A DNA stretch of 64,000 nucleotides from Aquamicrobium aerolatum DSM 21857 (GCF_900113935.1 NZ_FORF01000003.1:27084-91083); one strand, 5' to 3'; shown: positions 13,054-23,559, counted from the stretch's first letter. Notes: generated by a model not told the origin, from the sequence alone. Translations and numbers: made by a program.

Positions 13054-13956
13054 ATGTCGATCCTTATCAACAAAGACACGAAAGTCCTCGTCCAGGGCCT
13101 GACCGGCAAGACGGGTACGTTCCACACCGAGCAGGCGCTGGCCTATCATGGCACGCAGATGGTCGGCGGTATCCACCCCAAGAAGGGCGGCGAGAACTGG
13201 ACCGGTTCCAAGGGCGAGACCCTGCCGATCTTCTCTTCCGTTGCAGAAGGCAAGGACCGCACCGGTGCGACCGCTTCGGTGGTCTACGTTCCGCCGGCAG
13301 GTGCAGCCGCAGCGATCATCGAGGCCATCGAGGCCGAGATGGAGCTGATCGTCTGCATCACCGAGGGCATCCCGGTCATGGACATGGTCAAGGTCAAGGC
13401 ACGTCTTGAAAAGTCGAAGTCGCGTCTGATCGGCCCGAACTGCCCCGGCCTCGTCACCCCTGACGAGTGCAAGATCGGCATCATGCCGGGCTCGATCTTC
13501 CGCAAGGGTTCGGTCGGTGTCGTGTCGCGTTCGGGCACGCTGACCTATGAGGCCGTGTTCCAGACCACCAATGAAGGCCTCGGGCAGACGACCGCTGTCG
13601 GCATCGGCGGCGACCCGGTCAAGGGCACCGAGTTCATCGACATCCTCGAGATGTTCCTGGCTGACGACGAGACCAAGTCGATCATCATGATCGGCGAGAT
13701 CGGCGGCTCGGCAGAAGAAGAAGCAGCGCAGTTCCTCAAGGACGAAGCCAAGCGCGGCCGCAAGAAGCCGATGGCCGGTTTCATCGCGGGTCGCACCGCT
13801 CCGGAAGGTCGCACCATGGGTCACGCCGGTGCGGTGATCTCCGGCGGCAAGGGCGGCGCTGAAGACAAGATCGCGGCGATGGAAGATGCGGGCATCCGCG
13901 TTTCGCCGTCGCCGGCACGCCTTGGCACGACCTTGGTCGAAGCCATCAAGGGCTGA
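13054..13956 (+). CDS. sucD: Succinyl-CoA synthetase subunit alpha
   Basis: The 300-residue alpha subunit binds CoA and carries the phosphohistidine. Seen are the CoA-binding [17 protein letters not shown] at the N-terminus, [20 protein letters not shown] in the middle, and the active histidine in [14 protein letters not shown] (about residue 250). It forms the SucCD heterotetramer in the cytoplasm. A strong hairpin follows before sucA. Confidence 0.97.
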   Translation: MSILINKDTKVLVQGLTGKTGTFHTEQALAYHGTQMVGGIHPKKGGENWTGSKGETLPIFSSVAEGKDRTGATASVVYVPPAGAAAAIIEAIEAEMELIVCITEGIPVMDMVKVKARLEKSKSRLIGPNCPGLVTPDECKIGIMPGSIFRKGSVGVVSRSGTLTYEAVFQTTNEGLGQTTAVGIGGDPVKGTEFIDILEMFLADDETKSIIMIGEIGGSAEEEAAQFLKDEAKRGRKKPMAGFIAGRTAPEGRTMGHAGAVISGGKGGAEDKIAAMEDAGIRVSPSPARLGTTLVEAIKG

Positions 13957-13962
13957 AGCAAT

Positions 13963-13994
13963 ATTGTGCCGGGCGGTCACCTGCCCGGCACAAT
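13963..13994 (+). other. Intercistronic hairpin between sucD and sucA
   Basis: A perfect twelve-base stem (ATTGTGCCGGGC / GCCCGGCACAAT) with an eight-base loop starts 6 bp after the sucD stop. No T-run follows, so a simple terminator is unlikely. It may stabilise the 3' end of mdh-sucCD mRNA or partly attenuate read-through to sucA, which starts 110 bp further on. Confidence 0.6.
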
Positions 13995-14104
13995 TCAATG
14001 AGATGAGCGGTCGGTGAAGCCGGTCCATGACCTGGCTCCACGACCCGAACGCGGCTCGACCGCACAGGCAAGTAGACGGAGCGGCAGCTCCAAAGGATCA
14101 AGAG

Positions 14105-17092
14105 ATGGCGCGGCAAGATCAGGCCAACGACCAGTTTTCGCTTACCTCGTTCCTGTATGGCGGCAACGCCGACTACATCGAGACCCTTTATGCGTCCTGG
14201 CAGGAAAACCCTGCATCGGTCGACGCGGAGTGGCAGGAGTTTTTCGGCGCGCTCAAGGATGACGCTGCCGACGTTCTGAAGAACGCGCAGGGCGCGTCCT
14301 GGGAATCGGCAAACTGGCCGCTGAAGCAATCCGGTGAACTGGTCTCGGCGCTCGATGGCGACTGGGGCACGGTCGAAAAGCACCTCGACAAGAAGGTCCG
14401 CGACAAGGCTGCTGCCAAGGGCGGCATCTCGGAAGCCGAAGTGCTGCAGGCGACCCGCGATTCCGTGCGCGCCATCATGATGATCCGCGCCTACCGCATG
14501 CGCGGTCATCTGCACGCCAATCTCGACCCGCTCGGCATTGCCAAGCCGCAGGAAGACTATAACGAATTGTCGCCGGAGGCCTATGGCTTCACCGAGGCAG
14601 ACTATGATCGTCCGATCTTCATCGACCGCGTTCTGGGGCTGGAATACGCCACCGTGCGCCAGATGCTCGACATTCTCAAGCGTACCTATTGCTCGACGCT
14701 CGGCGTTGAATTCATGCACATCTCCAACCCGGAGGAAAAGGCGTGGATTCAGGAGCGCATCGAAGGGCCGGACAAGGGCATCGAGTTCACGCCGAACGGC
14801 AAGAAGGCGATCCTGTCGAAGCTGATCGAGGCGGAAGGCTTCGAGCAGTTCATCGACGTCAAGTACAAGGGCACCAAGCGTTTCGGTCTTGATGGCGGTG
14901 AATCGCTGATCCCGGCGCTGGAGCAGATCATCAAGCGCGGCGGCCAGCTCGGCCTCAAGGAGATCGTGCTCGGCATGGCCCACCGTGGCCGCCTCAACGT
15001 TCTCACCAACGTGATGGCAAAGCCGCATCGCGCCGTGTTCCACGAGTTCAAGGGCGGCTCCTTTGCGCCGGATGACGTCGAGGGTTCGGGCGACGTGAAG
15101 TACCATCTTGGTGCATCGTCGGACCGCGAGTTCGACAGCAACAAGGTTCACCTCTCGCTGACCGCCAACCCGTCGCATCTGGAAATCGTCAATCCGGTGG
15201 TGATGGGCAAGGCGCGCGCCAAGCAGGACCAGATTTTCGGCCGCACGCGTGAGGAATTCATCCCGATCGAGGCCCGCGCCAAGGTGATGCCGTTGCTGAT
15301 CCATGGTGACGCCGCATTTGCCGGTCAGGGCGTTGTTGCCGAGTGCCTCGGCCTGTCGGGCCTGCGCGGTCATCGCGTTGCCGGCACCGTGCATTTCATC
15401 ATCAACAACCAGATCGGTTTCACCACCAATCCGCGCTTCTCGCGCTCGTCGCCCTATCCGTCCGACGTTGCCAAGATGATCGAAGCGCCGATCTTCCACG
15501 TCAACGGCGACGATCCGGAAGCGGTCGTGTTTGCTGCCAAGATTGCCACCGAATACCGGATGAAGTTCCACAAGCCGGTGGTCATCGACATGTTCTGCTA
15601 CCGTCGCTTCGGTCACAACGAAGGCGACGAGCCGGCATTCACCCAGCCGCAGATGTACAAGGAAATCCGTGCGCACCGCACGACCTTGCAGCTCTACAGC
15701 GACAAGCTGATTGCTGAGAACCTGATGACTCAGGAAGACATCGACGCGATGCGCGCCGAATGGCGTGCTCAGCTGGAAACCGAGTTCGAGGCTGGTCAGA
15801 CCTACAAGCCCAACAAGGCCGACTGGCTCGATGGGGCGTGGACAGGCCTGCGCACTGCCGACAATCAGGACGAGCAGCGTCGTGGCAAGACCGCGGTGCC
15901 GCTGAAGACGCTGAAGGAAATCGGCAAGAAGCTGACCGAGGTTCCGGCCGAGTTTGAAGTTCACCGCACCATCGGCCGCTTCCTCGAGAACCGCCGCAAG
16001 GCGATCGAGTCCGGCGAGGGCATCGACTGGGCAACCGGCGAGGCGCTGGCGTTCGGCTCGATCCTGATGGAAGGCAATCCGATCCGTCTTTCGGGTCAGG
16101 ATTCGGAGCGTGGTACGTTCTCGCAGCGCCATTCGGTGCTCTACGACCAGCGTTCGGAAGACCGCTACATCCCGCTCAACAATCTGGGACCGCAGCAGGC
16201 CAACTACGAAGTCATCAACTCGATGCTGTCGGAAGAAGCCGTGCTCGGCTTCGAATATGGCTTCTCGCTGGCCGAGCCGCGTGCGCTGACCCTGTGGGAA
16301 GCGCAGTTCGGCGACTTCGCCAACGGTGCCCAGGTGTTGTTCGACCAGTTCATCTCGTCGGGCGAGCGCAAATGGCTGCGCATGTCGGGCCTCGTCTGCC
16401 TGTTGCCGCATGGCTATGAAGGTCAGGGGCCGGAGCACTCCTCGGCGCGTCTGGAGCGCTTCCTGCAGATGTGCGCGGAAGACAACATGCAGGTCGCCAA
16501 CATCACGACGCCTGCCAACTACTTCCATGCGCTGCGTCGCCAGCTCAAGCGTGACTTCCGCAAGCCGCTGATCCTGATGACGCCGAAGTCGCTGCTGCGT
16601 CACAAGCGGGCGATCTCGACGATGTCGGAACTGTCGGGTGAAAGCTCCTTCCACCGCCTGTTGTGGGACGATGCGCAATATCTCGGCAACGAGCCGATCA
16701 AGCTGGTCAAGGATTCCAAGATCCGCCGCGTCGTCCTGTGCTCGGGCAAGGTCTATTACGATCTTTACGAAGAGCGTGAAAAGCGTGGCATCGACGACAT
16801 CTACCTGCTGCGGGTCGAGCAACTCTATCCGTTCCCGGCCAAGGCGCTGATCAATGAGCTGTCACGCTTCCGCAACGCGGAAATGGTCTGGTGCCAGGAA
16901 GAACCGAAGAACATGGGTGCGTGGTCGTTCATCGACCCGTATCTGGAATGGGTACTAGCTCATATCGACGCCAAACATCAGCGCGTGCGCTATACTGGAC
17001 GCCCGGCTGCCGCTTCCCCGGCAACTGGCCTGATGTCCAAGCACCTGGCGCAGCTCGAGGCCTTCCTCGAGGACGCGCTCGGCGGCGAATGA
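14105..17092 (+). CDS. sucA: 2-Oxoglutarate dehydrogenase E1 component
   Basis: A 995-residue thiamine-diphosphate enzyme that decarboxylates 2-oxoglutarate and passes succinyl to SucB. The N-terminal FLYGGNADYIETLYASWQ segment is the usual E1o lead, involved in E2 contact. The ThDP-binding segment runs from GDAAFAGQGVVAE to NNQIGFTTNP. The C-terminal transketolase-like part has LPHGYEGQGPEHSSARLERFLQ. The start MARQDQAND was chosen because the family begins here; the frame is open 26 codons further upstream without family similarity. Confidence 0.97.
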   Translation: MARQDQANDQFSLTSFLYGGNADYIETLYASWQENPASVDAEWQEFFGALKDDAADVLKNAQGASWESANWPLKQSGELVSALDGDWGTVEKHLDKKVRDKAAAKGGISEAEVLQATRDSVRAIMMIRAYRMRGHLHANLDPLGIAKPQEDYNELSPEAYGFTEADYDRPIFIDRVLGLEYATVRQMLDILKRTYCSTLGVEFMHISNPEEKAWIQERIEGPDKGIEFTPNGKKAILSKLIEAEGFEQFIDVKYKGTKRFGLDGGESLIPALEQIIKRGGQLGLKEIVLGMAHRGRLNVLTNVMAKPHRAVFHEFKGGSFAPDDVEGSGDVKYHLGASSDREFDSNKVHLSLTANPSHLEIVNPVVMGKARAKQDQIFGRTREEFIPIEARAKVMPLLIHGDAAFAGQGVVAECLGLSGLRGHRVAGTVHFIINNQIGFTTNPRFSRSSPYPSDVAKMIEAPIFHVNGDDPEAVVFAAKIATEYRMKFHKPVVIDMFCYRRFGHNEGDEPAFTQPQMYKEIRAHRTTLQLYSDKLIAENLMTQEDIDAMRAEWRAQLETEFEAGQTYKPNKADWLDGAWTGLRTADNQDEQRRGKTAVPLKTLKEIGKKLTEVPAEFEVHRTIGRFLENRRKAIESGEGIDWATGEALAFGSILMEGNPIRLSGQDSERGTFSQRHSVLYDQRSEDRYIPLNNLGPQQANYEVINSMLSEEAVLGFEYGFSLAEPRALTLWEAQFGDFANGAQVLFDQFISSGERKWLRMSGLVCLLPHGYEGQGPEHSSARLERFLQMCAEDNMQVANITTPANYFHALRRQLKRDFRKPLILMTPKSLLRHKRAISTMSELSGESSFHRLLWDDAQYLGNEPIKLVKDSKIRRVVLCSGKVYYDLYEEREKRGIDDIYLLRVEQLYPFPAKALINELSRFRNAEMVWCQEEPKNMGAWSFIDPYLEWVLAHIDAKHQRVRYTGRPAAASPATGLMSKHLAQLEAFLEDALGGE

Positions 17093-17127
17093 GAAACTGA
17101 AGCGAAACCAGGCAACGGAAAAGAACA

Positions 17128-18360
17128 ATGGCTACCGAAATTCGCGTTCCGACACTCGGAGAATCCGTCGCAGAAGCGACCATCGGCAAGTGGTTCAAGA
17201 AGGCCGGCGACGCGATTGCTGTCGACGAACCGCTTGTTGAACTCGAAACCGACAAGGTCACGATCGAGGTTCCGGCTCCTGCCGCCGGCGTCCTGTCGGA
17301 AATCGTCGCCCAGGAAGGCGAGACCGTCGGTGTCGCGGCCCTGCTCGGCATGATCTCCGAAGGCGCGGGCGCAGCAGCGGCACCTGCCAAGAAGGCAGAA
17401 GCCAAGGCAGAAGCGCCGCAGGCCGCACCAGCTCAGGCAGCTGCGGCAGCGCCCGCCGGCCAGACCTCGATGCCAGCTGCGCCGTCGGCGGCCAAGGCTG
17501 CGGCGGAAGCCGGCATCTCGACCGATCAGGTCGCAGGTTCGGGCAAGCGCGGTCAGGTGCTCAAGGGCGACGTCCTCGACGCCATCGCCAAGGGTGTCGC
17601 CGCGCCTGCCGCAGCCCCGGCTCCGGTTGCAGCGCGTCCGGCTTCGTCCGAGGGCGATGCCGTGCGCGAAGAGCGCGTGAAGATGACGCGCCTGCGCCAG
17701 ACCATTGCGCGCCGTCTCAAGGAAGCGCAGGCAACCGCCGCCATGCTGACCACCTTCAACGAGGTGGACATGAAGCCGGTGATGGATCTGCGCGCCAAGT
17801 ACAAGGATCTGTTCGAGAAGAAGCACGGCGTCAAGCTCGGCTTCATGGGCTTCTTCACCAAGGCCGTGACCCACGCCCTGAAGGAAATCCCGGCGGTCAA
17901 CGCCGAGATCGACGGCACCGACATCATCTACAAGAACTTCGCCCATATCGGCGTCGCAGTCGGTACCGACAAGGGCCTCGTCGTGCCGGTGGTGCGCGAT
18001 GCCGACCAGATGTCGATCTCGGAAATCGAGAAGGAAATCGGTCGTCTGGGTCTGGCGGCGCGTGACGGCAAGCTGTCGGTCGCCGACATGCAGGGCGGCA
18101 CCTTCACCATCTCGAATGGCGGCGTCTATGGTTCGCTGATGTCGACGCCGATCCTGAATGCGCCGCAGTCGGGCATTCTGGGCATGCACAAGATCCAGGA
18201 ACGTCCGGTTGTCATCGGCGGCCAGATCGTCATCCGTCCGATGATGTATCTCGCTCTGTCCTACGATCACCGCATCGTCGACGGCAAGGAAGCCGTGACC
18301 TTCCTCGTCCGTGTCAAGGAAACGCTGGAAGATCCGGAGCGTCTGGTTCTCGATCTCTGA
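17128..18360 (+). CDS. sucB: Dihydrolipoyl succinyltransferase (2-oxoglutarate dehydrogenase E2)
   Basis: This 410-residue core protein has a lipoyl domain (1-75) with Lys43 in ETDKVTIE as lipoylation site. An Ala/Pro-rich linker follows, then a peripheral-subunit-binding domain (~115-150) and a second linker. The acyltransferase domain has His381 and Asp385 in HRIVDG as active-site residues. It lies 35 bp after sucA and 42 bp before lpd. Confidence 0.97.
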   Translation: MATEIRVPTLGESVAEATIGKWFKKAGDAIAVDEPLVELETDKVTIEVPAPAAGVLSEIVAQEGETVGVAALLGMISEGAGAAAAPAKKAEAKAEAPQAAPAQAAAAAPAGQTSMPAAPSAAKAAAEAGISTDQVAGSGKRGQVLKGDVLDAIAKGVAAPAAAPAPVAARPASSEGDAVREERVKMTRLRQTIARRLKEAQATAAMLTTFNEVDMKPVMDLRAKYKDLFEKKHGVKLGFMGFFTKAVTHALKEIPAVNAEIDGTDIIYKNFAHIGVAVGTDKGLVVPVVRDADQMSISEIEKEIGRLGLAARDGKLSVADMQGGTFTISNGGVYGSLMSTPILNAPQSGILGMHKIQERPVVIGGQIVIRPMMYLALSYDHRIVDGKEAVTFLVRVKETLEDPERLVLDL

Positions 18361-18402
18361 TCGGGGTCACCCAGCGCCTGTCCCAGACTGAAGGATTTTG
18401 TC

Positions 18403-19809
18403 ATGAGCTATGATCTTGTCGTTATCGGTGCCGGTCCCGGCGGTTATGTCTGCGCCATCAAGGCGTCGCAGCTGGGCCTGAAGGTCGCGCTGGTCGAAAA
18501 GCGCGACACCTATGGCGGCACCTGCGTCAATGTCGGCTGCATTCCGTCCAAGGCCTTGCTGCACGCGACCGAGATGCTGATGGAGGCCGAACATTCGTTC
18601 GACGCCCTCGGCATCGAGATTTCCAAGCCGAAGGTGAACCTCGAAAAGCTGATGGCGCATCGCGTCAACACCGTCGAGCAGAACACCAAGGGCCTCGTCT
18701 TCCTGATGAAGAAAAACAAGATCGACACCTTCCAGGGTACCGGTCAGGTTCTTGGCCAGGGGAAGGTTTCGGTCACCGCCGAAGACGGCAGCGCGCAGGA
18801 ACTGGCGACGAAGAACATCGTCATCGCCACCGGTTCGGACATTGCCGGCATTCCCGGCGTCGATGTCGCCTTTGACGAAAAGACCATCGTGTCGTCGACC
18901 GGCGCGCTCGAATTCGACAAGGTGCCTGGCCATCTCGTCGTCGTCGGTGGCGGCGTCATCGGTCTGGAGCTGGGTTCGGTCTGGGCGCGTCTTGGCGCCA
19001 AGGTCACCGTGGTCGAATATCTCGACACGATCCTTGGCGGCATGGATGGCGAAGTCGCCAAGCAGTACCAGCGCATGCTGGGCAAGCAGGGCTTCGAGTT
19101 CAAGCTCGGCGCCAAGGTCACTGGCGTCGCCAAGGATGGCAAGGGCTCGAAGGTCACCTTCGAGCCGGTCAAGGGCGGCGATGCCGTCACCATCGACGCA
19201 GACGCCGTGCTGGTCGCTACGGGCCGCAAGCCTTACACGGCCGGCCTTGGCCTTGAGGCTGCCGGCGTTGCGCTCGACGAGCGTGGCCGCGTGCAGGTCG
19301 ATGGCCGCTTGCAGACCAACGTGCCGGGCATCTACGCCATTGGCGACGTCGTTGTCGGTCCGATGCTTGCGCACAAGGCCGAGGAAGAAGGCGTTGCCGT
19401 TGCCGAGATGCTGGCCGGCCAGGCCGGACACGTCAATTACGACGTCATTCCGGGCGTTGTTTACACCAGCCCCGAAGTCGCTTCCGTTGGCAAGACCGAG
19501 GAAGAACTGAAGAAGGCGGGCATTGCCTATTCGTCCGGCAAGTTCCCGTTTTCGGCCAATGGCCGCGCACGCTCGATGTTGCAGACCGACGGTTTCGTCA
19601 AGGTGCTGGCTGACAAGGCGACCGACCGCGTGCTCGGCGTTCACATCGTCGGCTTTGGTGCCGGCGAGATGATCCATGAGGCAGCGGTGCTGATGGAGTT
19701 CGGCGGCTCGTCGGAAGACCTCGCTCGCACCTGCCATGCGCATCCGACGATGTCGGAAGCCGTCAAGGAAGCCGCGCTGGCGACCTTCTCCAAGCCGATT
19801 CACATGTGA
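18403..19809 (+). CDS. lpdA: Dihydrolipoyl dehydrogenase (E3)
   Basis: A 468-residue flavoprotein that reoxidises the lipoyl groups of SucB. It shows the FAD GxGxxG at residues ~9-14 ([13 protein letters not shown]) and the redox-active disulfide in [13 protein letters not shown]. It also has the NAD-binding [19 protein letters not shown] and the C-terminal catalytic His-Glu pair in CHAHPTMSE. It ends the mdh-suc cluster and is followed by a bidirectional terminator. Confidence 0.97.
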   Translation: MSYDLVVIGAGPGGYVCAIKASQLGLKVALVEKRDTYGGTCVNVGCIPSKALLHATEMLMEAEHSFDALGIEISKPKVNLEKLMAHRVNTVEQNTKGLVFLMKKNKIDTFQGTGQVLGQGKVSVTAEDGSAQELATKNIVIATGSDIAGIPGVDVAFDEKTIVSSTGALEFDKVPGHLVVVGGGVIGLELGSVWARLGAKVTVVEYLDTILGGMDGEVAKQYQRMLGKQGFEFKLGAKVTGVAKDGKGSKVTFEPVKGGDAVTIDADAVLVATGRKPYTAGLGLEAAGVALDERGRVQVDGRLQTNVPGIYAIGDVVVGPMLAHKAEEEGVAVAEMLAGQAGHVNYDVIPGVVYTSPEVASVGKTEEELKKAGIAYSSGKFPFSANGRARSMLQTDGFVKVLADKATDRVLGVHIVGFGAGEMIHEAAVLMEFGGSSEDLARTCHAHPTMSEAVKEAALATFSKPIHM

Positions 19810-19830
19810 TCGGCTTCACGAAAGCCCAAC

Positions 19831-19863
19831 AAAAAAGGCCAGCTCGTCGAGCTGGCCTTTTTC
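19831..19863. terminator. Bidirectional terminator between lpdA and rpsP
   Basis: The stem AAAAAGGCCAGCTC / GAGCTGGCCTTTTT with a short loop has A-runs on one side and T-runs on the other. It can therefore end both lpdA (plus) and rpsP (minus), which converge here. Confidence 0.9.
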
Positions 19864-19890
19864 ATGTCTGACGATCGTTGAGATCGCTGA

Positions 19891-20304
19891 TTATTCAGCG
19901 GTCTCTTCAGCCGGAGCAGCAGCAGCTTCAGCAGCGGCGGCAGCATCTGCGGCAGCCTTGGCGGCGGCGGCTTCTTCAGCGGCCTTGGCAGCAGCGATAC
20001 GCTCCTGGGCCTTCTTGCCTGGCTCACCCTTGGTCGGGTTGTTGCGGGCGTCGCGCTGGATCAGGCCAGCTTCGGCGAGGAAGCGGGCAACGCGGTCGGT
20101 CGGCAGCGCGCCGTTGGCCATCCAGTGCTTGACGCGCTCTTCGTTGACCTTCACGCGCTCGCCGTCCTTGGCCAGCATCGGGTTCCACGAACCGACCTGC
20201 TCGATGAAACGGCCGTCGCGCGGGGTGCGCACGTCAGCGATGACGATGTGGTAGTAAGGGCGCTTCTTGGAACCTGCGCGCGAAAGACGGATTTTCAGTG
20301 CCAT
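19891..20304 (-). CDS. rpsP: 30S ribosomal protein S16
   Basis: The S16 domain occupies residues 1-85 ([31 protein letters not shown], then [10 protein letters not shown]). A long Ala/Glu-rich tail (about 105-137) makes the protein longer than E. coli S16, as is usual in Rhizobiales. It is the last gene of ffh-chorismate mutase-rpsP. The rimM-trmD-rplS genes that commonly follow rpsP are not here; lpdA converges instead. Confidence 0.96.
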   Translation of the reverse strand: MALKIRLSRAGSKKRPYYHIVIADVRTPRDGRFIEQVGSWNPMLAKDGERVKVNEERVKHWMANGALPTDRVARFLAEAGLIQRDARNNPTKGEPGKKAQERIAAAKAAEEAAAAKAAADAAAAAEAAAAPAEETAE

Positions 20305-20355
20305 TTCGAGTTCTCCTGGATCTTCTGTCTGTGTGTCTTGTTGGGTCTTGGGGTA

Positions 20356-20673
20356 TCAGGATTTGCCGTTTTCAGAGGCAATCGCCTCATGGTGACGGAT
20401 GACTTCGCGGATGATGAAGTTGAGGAACTTCTCCGCAAAATCCGGATCGAGATTTGCATCCTGCGCCAGCTGGCGCAGACGGGCGATCTGCTGCTGCTCG
20501 CGTGCCGGATCGGCTGGCGGCAGATCATGAGTTGCCTTCAGGTGGCCCACTGCCTGCGTGCAGCGGAAGCGCTCGGCTAGCATATGCACCAGCGCCGCAT
20601 CGATATTGTCGATCGACGAGCGGTATTGCGCCAGCTTGGCGCGTGCAACGTCGTTATTGTTGGTTTCGCTCAT
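20356..20673 (-). CDS. Chorismate mutase, AroQ type
   Basis: This 105-residue all-helical protein begins a chorismate-mutase domain at about residue 15 (LAQYRSSIDNIDAALVHMLAERF). The conserved arginines, lysine of GHLKA and the C-terminal FLNFIIREVIRHHE fit the AroQ class, which converts chorismate to prephenate for Phe/Tyr synthesis. It sits 7 bp downstream of ffh and 51 bp upstream of rpsP, a placement typical of Rhizobiales; no functional link to the SRP is implied. Confidence 0.88.
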   Translation of the reverse strand: MSETNNNDVARAKLAQYRSSIDNIDAALVHMLAERFRCTQAVGHLKATHDLPPADPAREQQQIARLRQLAQDANLDPDFAEKFLNFIIREVIRHHEAIASENGKS

Positions 20674-20680
20674 CTGCCCC

Positions 20681-22258
20681 TCACTTCTTCTTTGGACCGC
20701 CGGGCAGACCCGGAAGCTTCAAGCCGCCCGACAGGCCCGGAAGGCCGCCCCCCGGCAATCCCGGAAATCCGCCGGGAAGCCCTTTCGGCAGGCCGCCGCC
20801 CAGACCCGCAGCCTCTGCCTGCTTCTGCAGCGCTTCGAGCTGCTTGGGGTCCATCTTCGACAGGTCGGGCATTCCGCCCATACCCGGCATCATGCCGCCC
20901 ATACCCATCTTGGAGGCAAGGCCGCCCATTGCGGCGCGCATCATGCCGCCGCCCTTGCCCTTGCCGCCCATGGCTTTCATCATGTCGGCCATCTGGCGGT
21001 GCATTTTCAAAAGCTTGTTGATCTGCGCCGCATCGGTGCCGGAGCCGGCGGCAATGCGCTTCTTGCGCGAATGCTTGAGAAGGTCGGGATTGGCGCGCTC
21101 GGCCTTGGTCATCGACTGGATGATGGCGATCTGACGACCGAACATCTTGTCATCGAGCCCGGCGGCGGCGATCTGGTCCTTCATCTTGCCCATGCCCGGC
21201 ATCATGCCCATGATACCGCCCATGCCACCCATCTTCTGCATCTGGCGCAGCTGGTCGGCGAGGTCGTTCAGGTCGAACTTGCCCGACTGCATCTTCTTCG
21301 CCATCGCCGCGGCTTTTTCCGCGTCGATGGTTTCAGCAGCCTTCTCGACCAGGCTGACGATGTCGCCCATGCCAAGGATGCGGTCGGCGATGCGCTTGGG
21401 ATGAAACTCCTCCAGCGCATCCATCTTTTCGCCGACACCGATCAGCTTGACCGGCTTGCCGGTCACGGCGCGCATCGACAGGGCGGCACCGCCACGGCCA
21501 TCGCCGTCCATGCGGGTCAGCACCAGGCCGGTGACACCGACGCGTTCGTCGAAGTTGCGGGCGAGATTGACGGCGTCCTGACCGGTCAGCGAGTCGGCGA
21601 CGAGCAGGATTTCATGCGGGTTGGCCGAGCGCTTGATCTCGGCCATTTCGGCCATCAGCGGCTCGTCAATATGGGTGCGGCCGGCGGTGTCGAGGATGAC
21701 GACGTCGTGGCCGCCGAGCTTTGCCGCCTGCACCGAGCGCTTGGCAATATCGACCGGGGTCTGGCCGGCAATGATCGGCAGGGTCGCAACGCCGGTCTGC
21801 TCGCCGAGCTGGCGCAATTGCTCCTGCGCGGCCGGACGGCGCGTGTCGAGCGAGGCCATCAGCACTTTCTTGCCCTGGCGCTCGGTCAGCCGCTTGGCGA
21901 TCTTGGCAGAGGTGGTGGTCTTGCCGGAACCCTGCAGGCCGACCATCATGATGACGACCGGGGCAGGGGCGTTGAGATCGATGGCGACGCCTTCGGCACC
22001 CAGCATCTCGACCAGTTCGTCATGAACGATCTTGACGACCATCTGGCCGGGCTTGATCGACTTCAGAACTTCCGCGCCGACCGCCTTGCTGCGCACTTTG
22101 TCGGTGAACGAACGGACGACTTCGAGCGCAACGTCTGCCTCGATCAGCGCACGACGCACTTCGCGCAGCGCCGCCGAGACGTCGGCTTCGGAGAGCGCAC
22201 CGCGGCCGGTGAGGCCGTTGAGGATGGAGCCAAGGCGCTCCTGAAGTGATTCAAACAT
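20681..22258 (-). CDS. ffh: Signal recognition particle protein Ffh
   Basis: A 525-residue SRP54 GTPase. The N domain (1-~85) begins MFESLQERLGSILNGL. The G domain has GLQGSGKTTT, DTAGR and TRMDGDGRGG. The C-terminal M domain is rich in Met and Gly (MGGMGGIMGMMPGMGKM) and binds 4.5S RNA and signal peptides. The end is a Gly/Pro/Leu-rich tail. The frame is open 32 codons further upstream, but the family starts at MFESL. Its receptor FtsY is also in this window, at 3704-5182. Confidence 0.96.
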   Translation of the reverse strand: MFESLQERLGSILNGLTGRGALSEADVSAALREVRRALIEADVALEVVRSFTDKVRSKAVGAEVLKSIKPGQMVVKIVHDELVEMLGAEGVAIDLNAPAPVVIMMVGLQGSGKTTTSAKIAKRLTERQGKKVLMASLDTRRPAAQEQLRQLGEQTGVATLPIIAGQTPVDIAKRSVQAAKLGGHDVVILDTAGRTHIDEPLMAEMAEIKRSANPHEILLVADSLTGQDAVNLARNFDERVGVTGLVLTRMDGDGRGGAALSMRAVTGKPVKLIGVGEKMDALEEFHPKRIADRILGMGDIVSLVEKAAETIDAEKAAAMAKKMQSGKFDLNDLADQLRQMQKMGGMGGIMGMMPGMGKMKDQIAAAGLDDKMFGRQIAIIQSMTKAERANPDLLKHSRKKRIAAGSGTDAAQINKLLKMHRQMADMMKAMGGKGKGGGMMRAAMGGLASKMGMGGMMPGMGGMPDLSKMDPKQLEALQKQAEAAGLGGGLPKGLPGGFPGLPGGGLPGLSGGLKLPGLPGGPKKK

Positions 22259-22731
22259 CCGTTTTTCCCATTCCCTGCCATTTGCATCGACAGAGAGGTA
22301 ATGGCTCGGCATCGGAAAGCAAAGCTCAAAGCCGTAACGCACCCGAGGGCGCATCGCGCTGTCGGGTGTTGACCTCCGGGATCGTCATCTTCGTTGAAGA
22401 TCGCCCCGGTCGGCGGCTCAGAGTTCTACCTCGTCGCTGAATTTGCAGGTTCTAGACAGGAAAAGCGCCGTCGAGTCAAGCGAAAGCGAAGCTTTTGCGC
22501 GTCAGGGCCGAGGCCGAGGCTCGGCGCGGCTTCCGGTTTTGCGCGCGCGGGCGCGGAATGTGCGCCAAAATTGTGGTAGTCCTGCCACAGTAACACGGCA
22601 GTAATCGAATTCGTCTACAAAATCCGCAATTCGCCTCGCAATCATGTCTGATTTGCGTGTTGTGGGGGCACGCGGGATGGCGCAAGCGACCGCATCAGGC
22701 AACAGGATCGGGCTATCGGAAAGGCAAGTGT
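22259..22731. other. Intergenic region between divergent ffh and mltB-like genes
   Basis: 473 bp without a convincing gene. It holds the inverted repeat CACCCGA / TCGGGTG (22340-22346 and 22362-22368). A GC-rich part around 22500-22560 is followed by a more AT-rich part from about 22565 to 22650, which is a likely promoter zone. I saw no conserved SRP RNA core here. Confidence 0.4.
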
Positions 22732-23547
22732 ATGGCGAAAGCAATGATGAAAGTGGTCGCGGCGGCGGTGCTCGCGCTCGGGCTGTCCTCGGCTGCGGCC
22801 TATGCGCAGGCTTGCGGCAACACCGCCGATGGCTTCGAGACGTGGAAATCGCAGTTCCGTCAGCATGCGCAGTCGCGCGGCCTTGGCCAGCGCGCGCTCG
22901 CGGCGCTTGACGGCACCCGCTACAACACAGCGACGATCAAGGCGGACCGTGGCCAGAAGAGCTTCAAGCTGACGCTGGACCAGTTCATGGAACGGCGCGG
23001 CGCGGCGCAGATCGTGCGCAAGGGCCGTCAGGTCAAGCAGCAGAACGCGCAGTTGTTTGCGCAGATCGAGAAGCGCTACGGCGTGCCGGCTGGCCCGCTG
23101 CTAGCGATCTGGGGCATGGAAACCAATTTTGGCGGCTTCCTCGGCAACCAGAACATCGTTTCGGCCGCGGCAACGCTGGCTTATGATTGCCGTCGCTCGG
23201 AATTCTTCACCCGCCAGATCATCGCGGCCCTGCAACTCGTTGATCGTGGCGATCTGAGCCCTTCGGCGATCGGCGCGGCCCATGGCGAAGTCGGCCAGAC
23301 CCAGTTCCTGCCGGAAAATGTCATCAAATATGGCGTTGACGGCGATGGCGACGGACATGTCGATCTGATCAATTCGCGCGCCGATGCCCTGCACTCGACC
23401 GCCAACTTCCTCGTTGGCCATGGCTGGCGTCGCGGTGCCGGCTATCAGAAGGGCGAGCCGAATTTCGCCGCCATCGAAGGCTGGAACGCTGCTGGCGTCT
23501 ACCAGCAGGCCATCGCCATCATGGGCCGCCAGATCGACGGTAACTGA
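22732..23547 (+). CDS. Lytic murein transglycosylase, MltB-like
   Basis: A 271-residue exported protein with a Sec signal (MAKAMMKVVAAAVLALGLSS, cleavage after AYAQA). The SLT_2 domain has the catalytic glutamate in AIWGMETNFGG and the HGEVGQTQFLPENVIKYG segment. A calcium-loop-like DGDGDGHVDL also fits the family. It lacks the peptidoglycan-binding domain of longer homologues. It cleaves glycan strands to 1,6-anhydro ends in the periplasm. The ATG follows AAAGGCAAG. It stands alone and converges with argG. Confidence 0.9.
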   Translation: MAKAMMKVVAAAVLALGLSSAAAYAQACGNTADGFETWKSQFRQHAQSRGLGQRALAALDGTRYNTATIKADRGQKSFKLTLDQFMERRGAAQIVRKGRQVKQQNAQLFAQIEKRYGVPAGPLLAIWGMETNFGGFLGNQNIVSAAATLAYDCRRSEFFTRQIIAALQLVDRGDLSPSAIGAAHGEVGQTQFLPENVIKYGVDGDGDGHVDLINSRADALHSTANFLVGHGWRRGAGYQKGEPNFAAIEGWNAAGVYQQAIAIMGRQIDGN

Positions 23548-23559
23548 TCGAGCTGGGCA

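Noticed and set aside
13946..16822. A 958-codon open frame on the minus strand
   Set aside because: It is the antisense shadow of sucA; the plus strand encodes a complete, motif-bearing E1 enzyme, and the antisense product has no recognisable domain.
20558..22249. A 563-codon open frame on the plus strand
   Set aside because: Antisense to ffh; no domain and no ribosome site.
22259..22731. A 4.5S RNA gene next to ffh
   Set aside because: The conserved GGTCAGGTCCGGAAGGAAGC-type core was not found on either strand in this gap.
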